A DNA stretch of 64,000 nucleotides from Nocardiopsis trehalosi NBRC 14201 (GTDB lineage: Bacteria > Actinomycetota > Actinomycetes > Streptosporangiales > Streptosporangiaceae): the NCBI RefSeq assembly GCF_001552555.1, contig NZ_BCRK01000001.1, positions 57,577-121,576 of the forward strand. Direction: 5' to 3'. The notes beneath the pieces were generated by a model that worked only from the letters and a program-made list of their open reading frames with translations, made no database searches and had not been told where the DNA came from. Below, piece after piece: positions 39,241 to 46,873 of this stretch. How positions within the stretch are numbered: the first letter of the stretch is position 1; each line of letters starts with the position of its first letter. A program made the translations under genes and the position numbers.

Positions 39241-40051
39241 GAGCCCTCCGGATCGCCTGTAGGGATGACGTGGGGGACCACGCAACGGCTTGGAGGTCCC
39301 CGAAGAGGCAGACGTGGCGTCGAACCTCGGCTGGTGAGTCGAAGATCTGTCCTCCGCCCGTCGAGTCTCCGTAGACCACGGTCTCTCCGTCCTGAGTATG
39401 CAGGAGGCGGAACGGCCCGGAGGCACCGGGGTGATCAGGAAGATCATGAGGGACGATCTGGACTCGAACCCGCTGAGATTCTGCCAGGTTCGCGAGTACT
39501 TCGAGCTGCTTTCGCATCGTCTCTGTACCGCCCATCGCGCGGCGGAGCACCGATTCGCACAGGACAACCCAGTGGGCCGGACCATCGTCCCGGAGTAGCA
39601 CCCGGAAGCGGCCCATTCGAGCCGCGACGAGCCGTTCGACGTCCTTCGGGGTATCGAGAGGTCGTCCTGCGCGGAAGACGGAACGTGCGTACCCGTCCAC
39701 TTGCAGGAAACCTGGAACCAGGATGGGCGCCCACGTGCGAATCTCCGTCGCGCGCTCCTCTGAGCGCGTCACCTGCCGGAACCACTCTGGCGAGTCACTG
39801 CTCGCCAGAGCCGCAGACTCCCACTTCCGCAGGAGCGCGCCATCAGTACGGAAGAAGAGATCAAGTTCTGTAGCGGTGTCCCTTTTGGCCGCTCGCGTCG
39901 CTCGTTCTATCTTGCCTAGCATCCCACTCTCCACGGTGGTGTGGCGAGCGAGCTGATCGAGCGTAAGCCCTGCTTGAGTGCGCCTTCGGCGCAGATCGGC
40001 ACCGAAATCCACCCAGGCCGGGAGTTGCGCTTCTGTCATAAGTACAAGCAT
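39227..40051 (-). CDS. XRE-family regulator with DUF5753 domain (WhiJ-like)
   Basis: Residues about 15-70 form an XRE HTH (FGADLRRRRTQAGLTLDQLARH, TTVESGMLGKIERATRAAKRDTA). The DUF5753 domain follows (WAPILVPGFLQVDGYARSVF, RFRVLLRDDGPAHWVVLCESVLRRAMGG, VQIVPHDLPDHPGASGPFRLL). This pairs with the overlapping DUF397 gene and the divergent ATP-binding gene at 40276, the standard WhiJ-like triad. Start 40051 gives 274 residues; ATG 40039 is equally possible and neither has a ribosome binding site. The DNA is visibly less GC-rich than its neighbours. Confidence 0.9.
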   Translation of the reverse strand: MLVLMTEAQLPAWVDFGADLRRRRTQAGLTLDQLARHTTVESGMLGKIERATRAAKRDTATELDLFFRTDGALLRKWESAALASSDSPEWFRQVTRSEERATEIRTWAPILVPGFLQVDGYARSVFRAGRPLDTPKDVERLVAARMGRFRVLLRDDGPAHWVVLCESVLRRAMGGTETMRKQLEVLANLAESQRVRVQIVPHDLPDHPGASGPFRLLHTQDGETVVYGDSTGGGQIFDSPAEVRRHVCLFGDLQAVAWSPTSSLQAIRRAHDEL

Positions 40052-40275
40052 TACTGATGGCGGTACTTTTGGCGCCTGTTCGGGATTATTGCTGGTGGCC
40101 GCAGCTGAGCCTGCTCGATTCTGGGCGTGAAAGACCCCGCGACGGAGGCACCGTCCGGGGCGATGGCCACCAGCATTGGAGTGCTGATGACACGATCCAC
40201 CCTAAACCAGCGGAGGCGTCGCGTACGCCCGTATCTGCGGCTTCGGTCGCTCGGGGTGTGCCGGAGGTGCGGACG

Positions 40276-40680
40276 ATGAACCGTCACCCCCGGATGCAGT
40301 GCCACGCCCGCACGTTCCCGATGGAACCGACCACGGCCCGCGAGGCGCGGGCCTGGACGCGGGCGCTGCTGTTCGACACCACACCGGCCGACGTGGTCCA
40401 CGACGCCCAGGTGGTCGTCTCCGAGATGGTCACCAACTCGCTGCGCCACAGCACCGGCCCGACTCTCCGGCTCGACGTCGCCGTCTCGCCGGTCAGCCTC
40501 TACGTCGAGTGCGTGGACGGCGGCGGCCCCACCGAGCCCCGCATCCCCGACGCCGACCCCCTGGCCGAGGGCGGGCGCGGCCTGCACCTGATCGCCGGGC
40601 TGGCCTCGGTGTCCGGGCCGCTGGAGTGCGGCGGCCGGTACTTCGCCTTCCTCGGCTGGGCCGACCCGGCCCGCCGCTGA
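40276..40680 (+). CDS. HATPase_c anti-sigma-like ATP-binding protein
   Basis: The 134-residue protein has the GHKL fold of RsbW/SpoIIAB-like kinases: the N-box VVSEMVTNSLRHS (with the Mg-binding Asn), a G1-type region ECVDGGGPTEPRIPD and the GGRGLHLIAGL segment of the ATP lid. In WhiJ-type loci such proteins accompany the XRE and DUF397 genes and are thought to modulate them or a sigma factor. GGAGG lies 8 nt before ATG 40276. Residue EC in place of the expected D in the G1 box is a small deviation. Confidence 0.88.
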   Translation: MNRHPRMQCHARTFPMEPTTAREARAWTRALLFDTTPADVVHDAQVVVSEMVTNSLRHSTGPTLRLDVAVSPVSLYVECVDGGGPTEPRIPDADPLAEGGRGLHLIAGLASVSGPLECGGRYFAFLGWADPARR

Positions 40681-40828
40681 CCGACCGGCCGGGAAGTGCA
40701 GCCCCTCCCGGGGCCGGGCCACCCGCCGCCTAGACCATCGCCGGGCCGCTGCGCCGATCCATGGAGAGGGGGGCGCAGCGTCCCGGCGGCTGGACCGTCG
40801 GCCGACCGCCGACCAGAACGGAGACCCC

Positions 40829-41110
40829 ATGACGGAGGCGGAATCCGCGCCACGCGACCCGCTCCCCCGGCGCGACCGCACCCGGATGTACTTCGTCCTC
40901 CCGCCCGCCGCCCGCGAGTTCTACACCGCCTCCGAGGCCGCCGCCCTCTTCGGCGTCTCGGTGGACACCATCCGGGACTGGCGCAAACGGCGCCTGCTCC
41001 GCACCGTCCGCACCCCCGGCGGCCGGGTCCGCATCCCCGCCGCCGACATCGAGGCCCTCGTCCCGCCCCGCAAACGCGGCACCCGCGAACCATCCGCGCG
41101 GGACCGCTGA
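40829..41110 (+). CDS. Excisionase-type helix-turn-helix protein
   Basis: The 93-residue protein holds one HTH_17/BldC-like winged helix (YTASEAAALFGVSVDTIRDW, RKRRLLRTVRTPGGRVRIPAADIEAL) with basic tails on both sides. Such small MerR-like proteins include phage excisionases and the developmental regulator BldC. No integrase or attachment site is nearby, so a chromosomal regulator is more likely. The start is ATG 40829, with GGAGAC before it. Confidence 0.85.
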   Translation: MTEAESAPRDPLPRRDRTRMYFVLPPAAREFYTASEAAALFGVSVDTIRDWRKRRLLRTVRTPGGRVRIPAADIEALVPPRKRGTREPSARDR

Positions 41111-41195
41111 ACGGGTCCGGCGCGGTGCACCTCGGAATGTCCCCTCCCCTGCCTAGGCTCGCCGCACCGACTCCGCCCCACGGAAGGACGCGCCC

Positions 41196-41759
41196 GTGCG
41201 CAGGCTCAAGCTCCAGGTCCAGACCACCATCGACGGCTACATGGCCGGCCCCCAGGGCGAGATGGACTGGATGATGTGCCCGTGGTCCGACGACCTCAAC
41301 GCCCACGTCGACGCCCTGACCGCCTCCGTCGACACGATCGTGCTGGGCCGCCGGCTCGCCGAGGGGTTCATCCCCACCTGGGCGGCCGGCCCCGAGGGCG
41401 AGGACGCGGCGTCCATCGAGTGGATGAACTCCACCCCCAAGGTCGTGTTCTCCCGCACCCTCACCGCCTCGCCCTGGGAGAACGCCGAGATCGCGGGCGG
41501 CGACCTCGCCACCGAGGTCGCCGCGCTCAAGGCCCGGCCCGGCGCCGACATCATCGTCTACGGCGGCGCCACCCTGGTGCGCGACCTGCTCGCCGCCGAC
41601 CTGATCGACGACCTCCACCTGTTCGTCAACCCCGCCGCCATCGGCGCGGGCCTGCCCGTCTTCCCCGGCGACGGCACCCCCCGGCCCTACCGGCTGGCCG
41701 AGGCGCAGCCGTTCACCTGCGGTATCACCGCCCTGCACTACGAGCGCGACCACCGCTGA
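41196..41759 (+). CDS. RibD-C / dihydrofolate reductase-like protein
   Basis: The 187-residue protein follows the DHFR-like RibD_C pattern: LKLQVQTTIDGYMAGPQGEMDWM at the N-terminus, DTIVLGRRLAEGF, STPKVVFSRTL, DIIVYGGATLVRDLLAADLIDDLHLFVNP and LPVFPG. It probably reduces a pteridine-like or ribityl-type substrate with NADPH; the exact substrate is unknown. GTG 41196 has GGAAGGA upstream. It is followed by an unrelated membrane protein gene. Confidence 0.88.
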   Translation: MRRLKLQVQTTIDGYMAGPQGEMDWMMCPWSDDLNAHVDALTASVDTIVLGRRLAEGFIPTWAAGPEGEDAASIEWMNSTPKVVFSRTLTASPWENAEIAGGDLATEVAALKARPGADIIVYGGATLVRDLLAADLIDDLHLFVNPAAIGAGLPVFPGDGTPRPYRLAEAQPFTCGITALHYERDHR

Positions 41760-41850
41760 CCGCCGCCCCCGGGTCGCGGCCGCTCCGACGCCGTGCGGCC
41801 GCGCGCTAGGCTGCCGCACGCGGAACCGAGCGACCCCCCGGAGGCCGGTC

Positions 41851-42306
41851 ATGGAGCTGCTCACCCTGCGCGAGTGCCTGCGGCTCGCCGCCTACTGGTG
41901 CGCGGTGGCGGCCGTGATCGCGGTTCCGGTCGGCATCGGCCTGCGGTCGTGGTTGGTGCCCGCCGCCGTGTTCCTGCTGATCACCGCCGGGTGCGTGGTG
42001 TACGGGTGGGTGCTGCCGCGCCACGAGGCGCTGATCGTGGGCGGGGCGGCGCTGGCCCTGCTGGCGGGGATGGCGGTCGGCGCGGCCCTCATCGGGTTCG
42101 GCGTGCACGCCTTCATCACCGCCGAACCGCACTGCGTGACCACGGAGTACTACCTCTGCTTCGACACCGCCGAGAAGCAGGTGGCACAGACCCGCCGGTT
42201 CACGATGCTGCCGATCATCGGCGGCACGATCCTGGTGTCCGTCCTCGCGGTGGTCGCCTGGCGCGGCGCCGCCACGACCTACCGCGAGTACCGCATGCAC
42301 CGGTGA
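41851..42306 (+). CDS. Small four-helix membrane protein
   Basis: The 151-residue protein has four hydrophobic segments (YWCAVAAVIAVPVGIGL, LVPAAVFLLITAGCVVYGWV, ALIVGGAALALLAGMAVGAALIGFGV, LPIIGGTILVSVLAVVAW). A loop between the last two carries two Cys (HCVTTEYYLCF) that could form a disulfide outside the cell. GGAGG precedes ATG 41851. Its end is followed after 59 bp by a small gene, probably in the same operon. I do not recognise the family. Confidence 0.72.
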   Translation: MELLTLRECLRLAAYWCAVAAVIAVPVGIGLRSWLVPAAVFLLITAGCVVYGWVLPRHEALIVGGAALALLAGMAVGAALIGFGVHAFITAEPHCVTTEYYLCFDTAEKQVAQTRRFTMLPIIGGTILVSVLAVVAWRGAATTYREYRMHR

Positions 42307-42365
42307 CGACCACACCACCCGGGTCGGCGGCCGCCGCCGACGACGACGAGAAACGAGGAACGGGC

Positions 42366-42644
42366 ATGCCCGCTATGGACCCCCCGGAGAACCCCACCGC
42401 CTCCGCCGCCGACCAGGAGGCGGTATTGGACGTGGTGCGCCGCCTGGCGGCGGCCGCCTCCGCGGCCCACCGCGAGATCGCCGCCGCGCCGAACGAGGCC
42501 GCGGCCGAGCAGGTGCGCGAGGCCATGGTCGAGGTCTCCCAGCAGGCCCGGAGGGACCTGCGCGCCATCGACCCCGCGGCCATCGCGGCGCTGCACGCCT
42601 CGATGGACGCCGACACCGAGGCTGAACCCCGTTCCGACGGCTGA
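42366..42644 (+). CDS. Hypothetical small helical protein
   Basis: The 92-residue protein is Ala/Glu-rich and probably all helical (DQEAVLDVVRRLAAAASAAH, REIAAAPNEAAAEQVREAMV). ATG 42366 has GAGGAA upstream and was preferred to an earlier GTG at 42303 that overlaps the preceding stop codon. It lies just downstream of the membrane protein gene and ends before a strong stem-loop. No family is recognised. Confidence 0.55.
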   Translation: MPAMDPPENPTASAADQEAVLDVVRRLAAAASAAHREIAAAPNEAAAEQVREAMVEVSQQARRDLRAIDPAAIAALHASMDADTEAEPRSDG

Positions 42645-42663
42645 GCCGGGGGCCCGAACCGCA

Positions 42664-42696
42664 GCGGCCCCCGCCCGGCAGATGGGCGGGGGCCGC
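42664..42696. terminator. Strong stem-loop between convergent genes
   Basis: A perfect 13-bp stem (GCGGCCCCCGCCC / GGGCGGGGGCCGC) with a 7-nt loop lies between the hypothetical gene and the aldo/keto reductase gene. Confidence 0.72.
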
Positions 42697-42732
42697 GGTG
42701 CGGTCAGCCCGTGGCCCCGGGCGCGCGGTCGG

Positions 42733-43605
42733 CTACCGGCCGATCCCGTCCAGTTCGGCGAGTTCCTCGTCGGAGAGCGCGAGCCCCGCGCCGGCGGCGT
42801 TCTCGCGCAGATGCGCCACCGATGAGGTGCCGGGGATCAGCAGGATGTTGGGCGACCGCCGCAGCAGCCAGGCCAGGGCGACCGACATCGGTGTCGCGCC
42901 CCGCCGGGCGGCCACGGCGGACAGCGCCGCCGACTGCAACGGGGTGAACCCGCCGAGCGGGAAGAAGGGCACATAGGCGATGCCCTCGTCGGCGAGGTCG
43001 TCGATCAGCTCGTCGTCCCGGCGGTGCGCGAGGTTGTACATGTTCTGCACGCACACGATCGGCGCGATCGCCCGCGCCTCGGCGACCTGCTCCGCCGTCG
43101 CGTTGCTCACCCCGAGATGGCGGATCAGGCCCTGGCGCTGGAGGTCGACCAGCGCCTCGAAGGGCTCGGCGAGCGAGCCGGGCCGGGGGCCCTGGGCGTC
43201 GCCGAGCCGGAGGTTCACCACGTCGAGGACGTCCAGGCCGAGGTCGTCGAGATTCTCGTGGACGGCGCGGCGCACGTCCTCGGGCCGCCGGGCCGGGGGC
43301 CAGCCGCCCTGCCGATCGCGTTCCGCGCCGACCTTGGTGACGATGTGCAGCGGCTCGGGATAGGGGTGCAGCGCCTCCCGGATCAGCCGGTTGGTGATCC
43401 GGGGGCCGTACGCGCCGGCGGTGTCGATATGGGTGACGCCGAGGTCGGCGGCCGCACGCAGGACGGCGAGCGCGCCGTCGCGGTCGGCGGGCGGGCCCAT
43501 GACGCCGGGACCGGCGAGCTGCATCGCGCCGTAGCCGAAGCGGGTGACGGTCAGATCGCCCAGGGTCCAGGTGCCACCGGGCAGTGGGGCGGAGGTCGTG
43601 TCCAT
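42733..43605 (-). CDS. Aldo/keto reductase
   Basis: The 290-residue TIM-barrel enzyme shows GYGAMQLAGPG, HIDTAGAYG with the catalytic Asp and Tyr, a Lys in HIVTKVG, the substrate His position replaced in VVNLRLGD (family members usually have a His here), LGVSNATAEQV and IPGTSSVAHLREN for NADPH. The replaced His suggests altered activity or a YdjG/oxidoreductase-like subgroup. ATG 43605 was chosen at the start of homology. It is divergent from the LysR gene at 43699. Confidence 0.88.
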   Translation of the reverse strand: MDTTSAPLPGGTWTLGDLTVTRFGYGAMQLAGPGVMGPPADRDGALAVLRAAADLGVTHIDTAGAYGPRITNRLIREALHPYPEPLHIVTKVGAERDRQGGWPPARRPEDVRRAVHENLDDLGLDVLDVVNLRLGDAQGPRPGSLAEPFEALVDLQRQGLIRHLGVSNATAEQVAEARAIAPIVCVQNMYNLAHRRDDELIDDLADEGIAYVPFFPLGGFTPLQSAALSAVAARRGATPMSVALAWLLRRSPNILLIPGTSSVAHLRENAAGAGLALSDEELAELDGIGR

Positions 43606-43663
43606 GCCGTCGATACTCGCCCGCGTGCGGGTGGTGCGGCCAATACCGCTGCGGTGCCCGGCC

Positions 43664-43678
43664 ATACCCGGCGGGTAT
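43664..43678. promoter_or_regulatory. LysR-type box ATACCCGGCGGGTAT
   Basis: The palindrome ATACCCGGCGGGTAT contains a T-N11-A core as used by LysR-type regulators and lies 20 bp before ATG 43699, in the spacer between the divergent AKR and LysR genes. A -10-like TAGGTT follows at 43687-43692. Confidence 0.55.
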
Positions 43679-43698
43679 CAGCGAGGTAGGTTGAGGCC

Positions 43699-44562
43699 AT
43701 GGACGCCTTGGAGACCCGCGAGCTGAGGTACTTCATCGCCGTGGCCGAGGAACTGCACTTCGGCCGGGCCGCCGAGCGCCTGGGCATGGCCCAGCCGCCG
43801 CTGTCCCGGGCGATCCAGCGGCTGGAGCGGCGCCTCGGCGTCCTGCTGCTGGACCGCGACCGGCACGGCGTCTCCCTGACCGGCGCCGGGGAGACGCTGC
43901 TGCACGAGGGCCGCGCGGCCCTCGACGCGGTCACCGCCGCCGCGCGCCGCACCCGCCGCACCGGCGGCGCCGACCGACCGGGCGGCCGCCGCGGCCGGCT
44001 GGTGCTGGCGGTGAAGGCCGGCGCCTCCCACGAGCTGCTGCACAAACTCCTCGACGCCTACGCGGCCGAACCCGGCGCCGCCGAGATCGAGGTGCTGCCG
44101 AGCGGTACGTGCGAGCAGGGGGAGATGCTGCGCGACGGCCGCGCCGACGTGGCGCTCATGCACAAGCCGTTCAACTCCCTCGCCGGATTCGACAGCGAGG
44201 AGCTGATGACCGAGGGGCAGATCGCCGTCCTGCCCGCCGGGCACCCCCTCGCCGCGCGGAAGAGCCTGTCCCTGGCCGACGTCGAGGACATCCCCGACCT
44301 CCCGCTCGCCCGCTGGGCGCGCCACGGCGCCTACCGGCCCGGCCCGGGACCGGAGATCCACGACCAGACGCAGCTGGCCCAGCTGATCGCCCTCGGGCGC
44401 ACCGTGGCCGTCTTCCCCGACTCGGCCCGCGCCTGGCTCTGGGCCGAGCACGCCGCCGTCCCCCTGGTCGACGCGCCCCCCGTCGTCACGCACATCGCCT
44501 GGCCCGCGCACAGCCGGTCGGTCGCCCTCGCCGGGCTGATCCGCACGGCCACCCGGCTCTGA
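43699..44562 (+). CDS. LysR-family transcriptional regulator
   Basis: The N-terminal HTH is classical (RELRYFIAVAEELHFGRAAE, RLGMAQPPLSRAIQRLERRLGVLLLDR), followed by the LysR substrate-binding fold (RLVLAVKAGASHELLHKLLDAYA ... GQIAVLPAGHPLAARKSL). The product is 287 residues. TAGGTT just upstream makes a leaderless mRNA possible. It is divergent from the aldo/keto reductase gene and the ATACCC palindrome between them is the probable binding site. Confidence 0.92.
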   Translation: MDALETRELRYFIAVAEELHFGRAAERLGMAQPPLSRAIQRLERRLGVLLLDRDRHGVSLTGAGETLLHEGRAALDAVTAAARRTRRTGGADRPGGRRGRLVLAVKAGASHELLHKLLDAYAAEPGAAEIEVLPSGTCEQGEMLRDGRADVALMHKPFNSLAGFDSEELMTEGQIAVLPAGHPLAARKSLSLADVEDIPDLPLARWARHGAYRPGPGPEIHDQTQLAQLIALGRTVAVFPDSARAWLWAEHAAVPLVDAPPVVTHIAWPAHSRSVALAGLIRTATRL

Positions 44563-44611
44563 CCCGCCCCCGCGTCCCGCGCCGGGGCGTACCGCCCGGC
44601 CCCGTCCCCGC

Positions 44612-44633
44612 CGGCCCGGGGCGCCCCGGGCCG
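44612..44633 (+). terminator. Perfect 22-nt palindrome after the LysR gene
   Basis: CGGCCCGGGGC followed at once by GCCCCGGGCCG forms a perfect palindrome 50 bp downstream of the LysR stop codon; as a hairpin it loses only the central bases to the loop. Confidence 0.5.
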
Positions 44634-44753
44634 CCTCAGCCGCCATCCTCCGGCCGGGGGTACACCGACTCGTACATTCCGGGCGAATTTAGACATGCGA
44701 GAAGGCCGGTGCCCGGCATGGGCGGGAGACGGGCATCGGCTGGATGAGCGGCG

Positions 44754-45494
44754 TCAGCGGTGCAGGGAGCGGTTCAGTTCCACGATCTCCTCCCGCGTGG
44801 GCGGGGAGGTGAAGGCGGCCACGCGCTCCAGGGCGCGGGCCCGGAGGGCCGGGGTCTTCTCCCGGTCGGCCGCCCGAAGGGCCGGTCCCAGCTCGTCGAG
44901 GGTCAGCTCGGTGCAGTAGGCGGGCGTGGCGGGCTGCTGGCGCCAGGAGTCGGCCAGCCCGCCCGCGTCGAAGGGGTCGAAGCCGCTCTCGTCCACCAGG
45001 CGCATGGCCACCCGCCGCGCCTGATCGGAGTCGGCGGCGACCGGGAGCGCGATCCGGCCCGGGGTCCCCGCCGGAGCGCCCCGGGTCTTCAGGGTCTCCT
45101 CCAGCACCGCGTTCCACGCCTTGACCACGGGCCGGCCCAGCCGCCCGGCCACCCACAGGCTCTCCACCTGCCCTTGGCCCACCCCCTCGACGGGGACGTC
45201 CCAGTCCTGGAACGGGACGTAGTTGGTGGTGTCGATGACCACGGTCTCCTCGGGCACGGAGGCGAAGACCCCGGCCACGTCCGGGACCTTGAAGAAGGGC
45301 ACGGACAGGATCACGACGTCCTTGTCCCGGACGGCGTCGGCGGCGCTCCCCGCCCGCGCCCCGAACTCCAGCACGGCCGGGTCGATCGTCTCCGGGCCAC
45401 GGGAGTTGGCCACGGCGACCTCGTGGCCGCCCGCGCTGAAGACGCGCGCCAGGGTCGCCCCGATCGCCCCCGAGCCGAGGATGCCGATTCGCAT
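44754..45494 (-). CDS. NADPH-dependent F420 reductase-like oxidoreductase
   Basis: The N-terminal Rossmann motif is MRIGILGSGAIGATLARVFS with ANSRGPE after strand 2, the pattern of NADP-binding F420 reductases and 6-phosphogluconate-dehydrogenase-like enzymes. The rest (DKDVVILSVPFFKVPDVAGV, VVKAWNAVLEETLKTRG) matches the F420-oxidoreductase family. ATG 45494 is at the start of homology. The next gene upstream, a nitroreductase, is 67 bp away on the same strand, so the two may be cotranscribed from the MerR-type promoter at 46352. Confidence 0.87.
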   Translation of the reverse strand: MRIGILGSGAIGATLARVFSAGGHEVAVANSRGPETIDPAVLEFGARAGSAADAVRDKDVVILSVPFFKVPDVAGVFASVPEETVVIDTTNYVPFQDWDVPVEGVGQGQVESLWVAGRLGRPVVKAWNAVLEETLKTRGAPAGTPGRIALPVAADSDQARRVAMRLVDESGFDPFDAGGLADSWRQQPATPAYCTELTLDELGPALRAADREKTPALRARALERVAAFTSPPTREEIVELNRSLHR

Positions 45495-45561
45495 GGTGTG
45501 TCCCTTCTGTCGATGCGCCCTCCCCGGACGGGGAGGGGAGGTGGGGCAGGCGAGGCCGCCG

Positions 45562-46272
45562 CTACCGGGCCGGTTCGAGGACGCCGGGGGTGTCGTGCAC
45601 CACGACGCTCTCGGCCAGCGGCACCCGGCCCATCCGGTACGCACTCGACGGCCCCCGCGGGTCCGCCTGCCCGAAGGAGACGCCGAACAGCAGCTTCATC
45701 TCCGCCCCGATGCCCAGGGACGCGCGCACGGTGTCGGCGTAGAAGCCCAGCATCGTCTGCGGGATGCCCGCCAGGCCGCGCGCCTCCAGGGCGAGCAGGA
45801 AGGTCTGCGCGTACATGCCCACGTCGGCGGCCACGCGCACGCCGTCGCCGAACCGGGGCAGGAACAGCAGCGCCACGTGCGGGGCGCCGAAGAACTCCAG
45901 GTTGCGCCGCGCGGCGGCGCGGCGCCCTTCGGTGTCGGAGCGCTCCACCCCCAAGGACCGGTAGTAGGCCGCGCCCTGCTCGCGGGCGCGCTGGAGGTAG
46001 GCGCCCTCACCGAAGTCGGCGTAGTCGAAGCTGAAGTCGAACGAGGTGCGGCCGGCCCGGTCGGCCTCCAGCAGTTCGGCGCTCAGGGCCGCGCGGCGCT
46101 CCCCGGAGACGACGTGCACCTGCCAGGGCTGGGTGTTGCAGTTGGACGGGGCGCACTGGGCGTCCTGGAGCACCGCGCGGATGTCGGCCGCGGGCACCGG
46201 GTCGGGCAGGAAGCCCCGGACCGAGCGCCGCGAGCGGACGATGTCGGTGAAGGAGCGGGGACTGGCGGGCAC
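45562..46272 (-). CDS. Nitroreductase family protein
   Basis: The 236-residue FMN enzyme has the RSRRSVRGFLPDPV N-terminal FMN site, DAQCAPSNCNTQPWQVHVVSG, and late residues GIPQTMLGFYADTVRASLGI and LLFGVSFGQAD. It should reduce nitro groups, quinones or enones with NAD(P)H. GTG 46272 follows GGAAGGA. A MerR-type promoter sits upstream at 46352-46383 and the divergent MerR gene at 46403 is the probable activator. Confidence 0.9.
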   Translation of the reverse strand: MPASPRSFTDIVRSRRSVRGFLPDPVPAADIRAVLQDAQCAPSNCNTQPWQVHVVSGERRAALSAELLEADRAGRTSFDFSFDYADFGEGAYLQRAREQGAAYYRSLGVERSDTEGRRAAARRNLEFFGAPHVALLFLPRFGDGVRVAADVGMYAQTFLLALEARGLAGIPQTMLGFYADTVRASLGIGAEMKLLFGVSFGQADPRGPSSAYRMGRVPLAESVVVHDTPGVLEPAR

Positions 46273-46351
46273 GACGGTTCCTTCCGAGCGGGGTCGTCTC
46301 ACGCGCCCACCGCGCGACGGCGTCCTGGTCGTCCCTGGTGGGCGCGCCGCT

Positions 46352-46383
46352 ACCCTAGAACCTGACACCGGTGTCAGAGGCAA
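46352..46383 (-). promoter_or_regulatory. MerR-type promoter with 20-bp spacer (nitroreductase gene)
   Basis: On the minus strand TTGCCT (46383-46378), a 20-bp spacer containing the perfect palindrome CTGACACCGGTGTCAG (46377-46362), and TAGGGT (46357-46352). This is a long-spacer promoter of the SoxR/MerR type, next to a MerR gene. Confidence 0.75.
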
Positions 46384-46402
46384 ATCGGAACGGAGGCCGC
46401 CC

Positions 46403-46762
46403 GTGCGGATCGGGGAACTGGCCGAGCGGACCGGGGCCAGCGTGCGCTCCCTGCGCTACTACGAGCAGCAGGGCATGCTCTCCAGCGAGCGCAGCGCCAG
46501 CGGCCAGCGCCACTACGACGAGGCGGCCGTGGACCGCGTGCTGCTGATCCGGCAGCTCTTCGCCGCCGGGATGAACAGCACGGCCATCGCCGAGCTGCTG
46601 CCGCACGTCGCGCCCTGCGGGCGGCGCTGCCCGCCCCAGGTGCTGCGCCGGCTCACCGCCGAACTCGACCGCATCGACGCCCGGGCCGAGGAACTCGCCC
46701 GCACGCGCCGCATCCTGCACGGCATGGTCGAGGCCACCCGCGAGGCCATGCGGGAGGCCTGA
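46403..46762 (+). CDS. MerR-family transcriptional regulator
   Basis: The 119-residue protein has the HTH/wing (RIGELAERTGASVRSLRYYE, QQGMLSSERSASGQRHYDEAAVDRV) and a coiled helix with a short Cys cluster (HVAPCGRRCPPQVL). Two Cys four residues apart could sense thiol-reactive or metal signals. GTG 46403 has GGAGG upstream. It is divergent from the nitroreductase gene, whose promoter has the MerR long spacer, so it most likely activates nitroreductase and represses itself. Confidence 0.9.
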   Translation: MRIGELAERTGASVRSLRYYEQQGMLSSERSASGQRHYDEAAVDRVLLIRQLFAAGMNSTAIAELLPHVAPCGRRCPPQVLRRLTAELDRIDARAEELARTRRILHGMVEATREAMREA

Positions 46763-46873
46763 GCGCGATCGCGGCGGCGCCGGCCCGCCGCGGCCGTCCC
46801 GCGCCCTGTCAGCGGCGCCCGGCGCTGTGGCCGCCGGCGGCAGGGTCCCGAGGGCGCCGGCCCCGGGGCCCGT

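Noticed and set aside
40829..41110. Excisionase gene as evidence of an integrated element
   Set aside because: No integrase, tRNA gene or att-like repeat was seen nearby.
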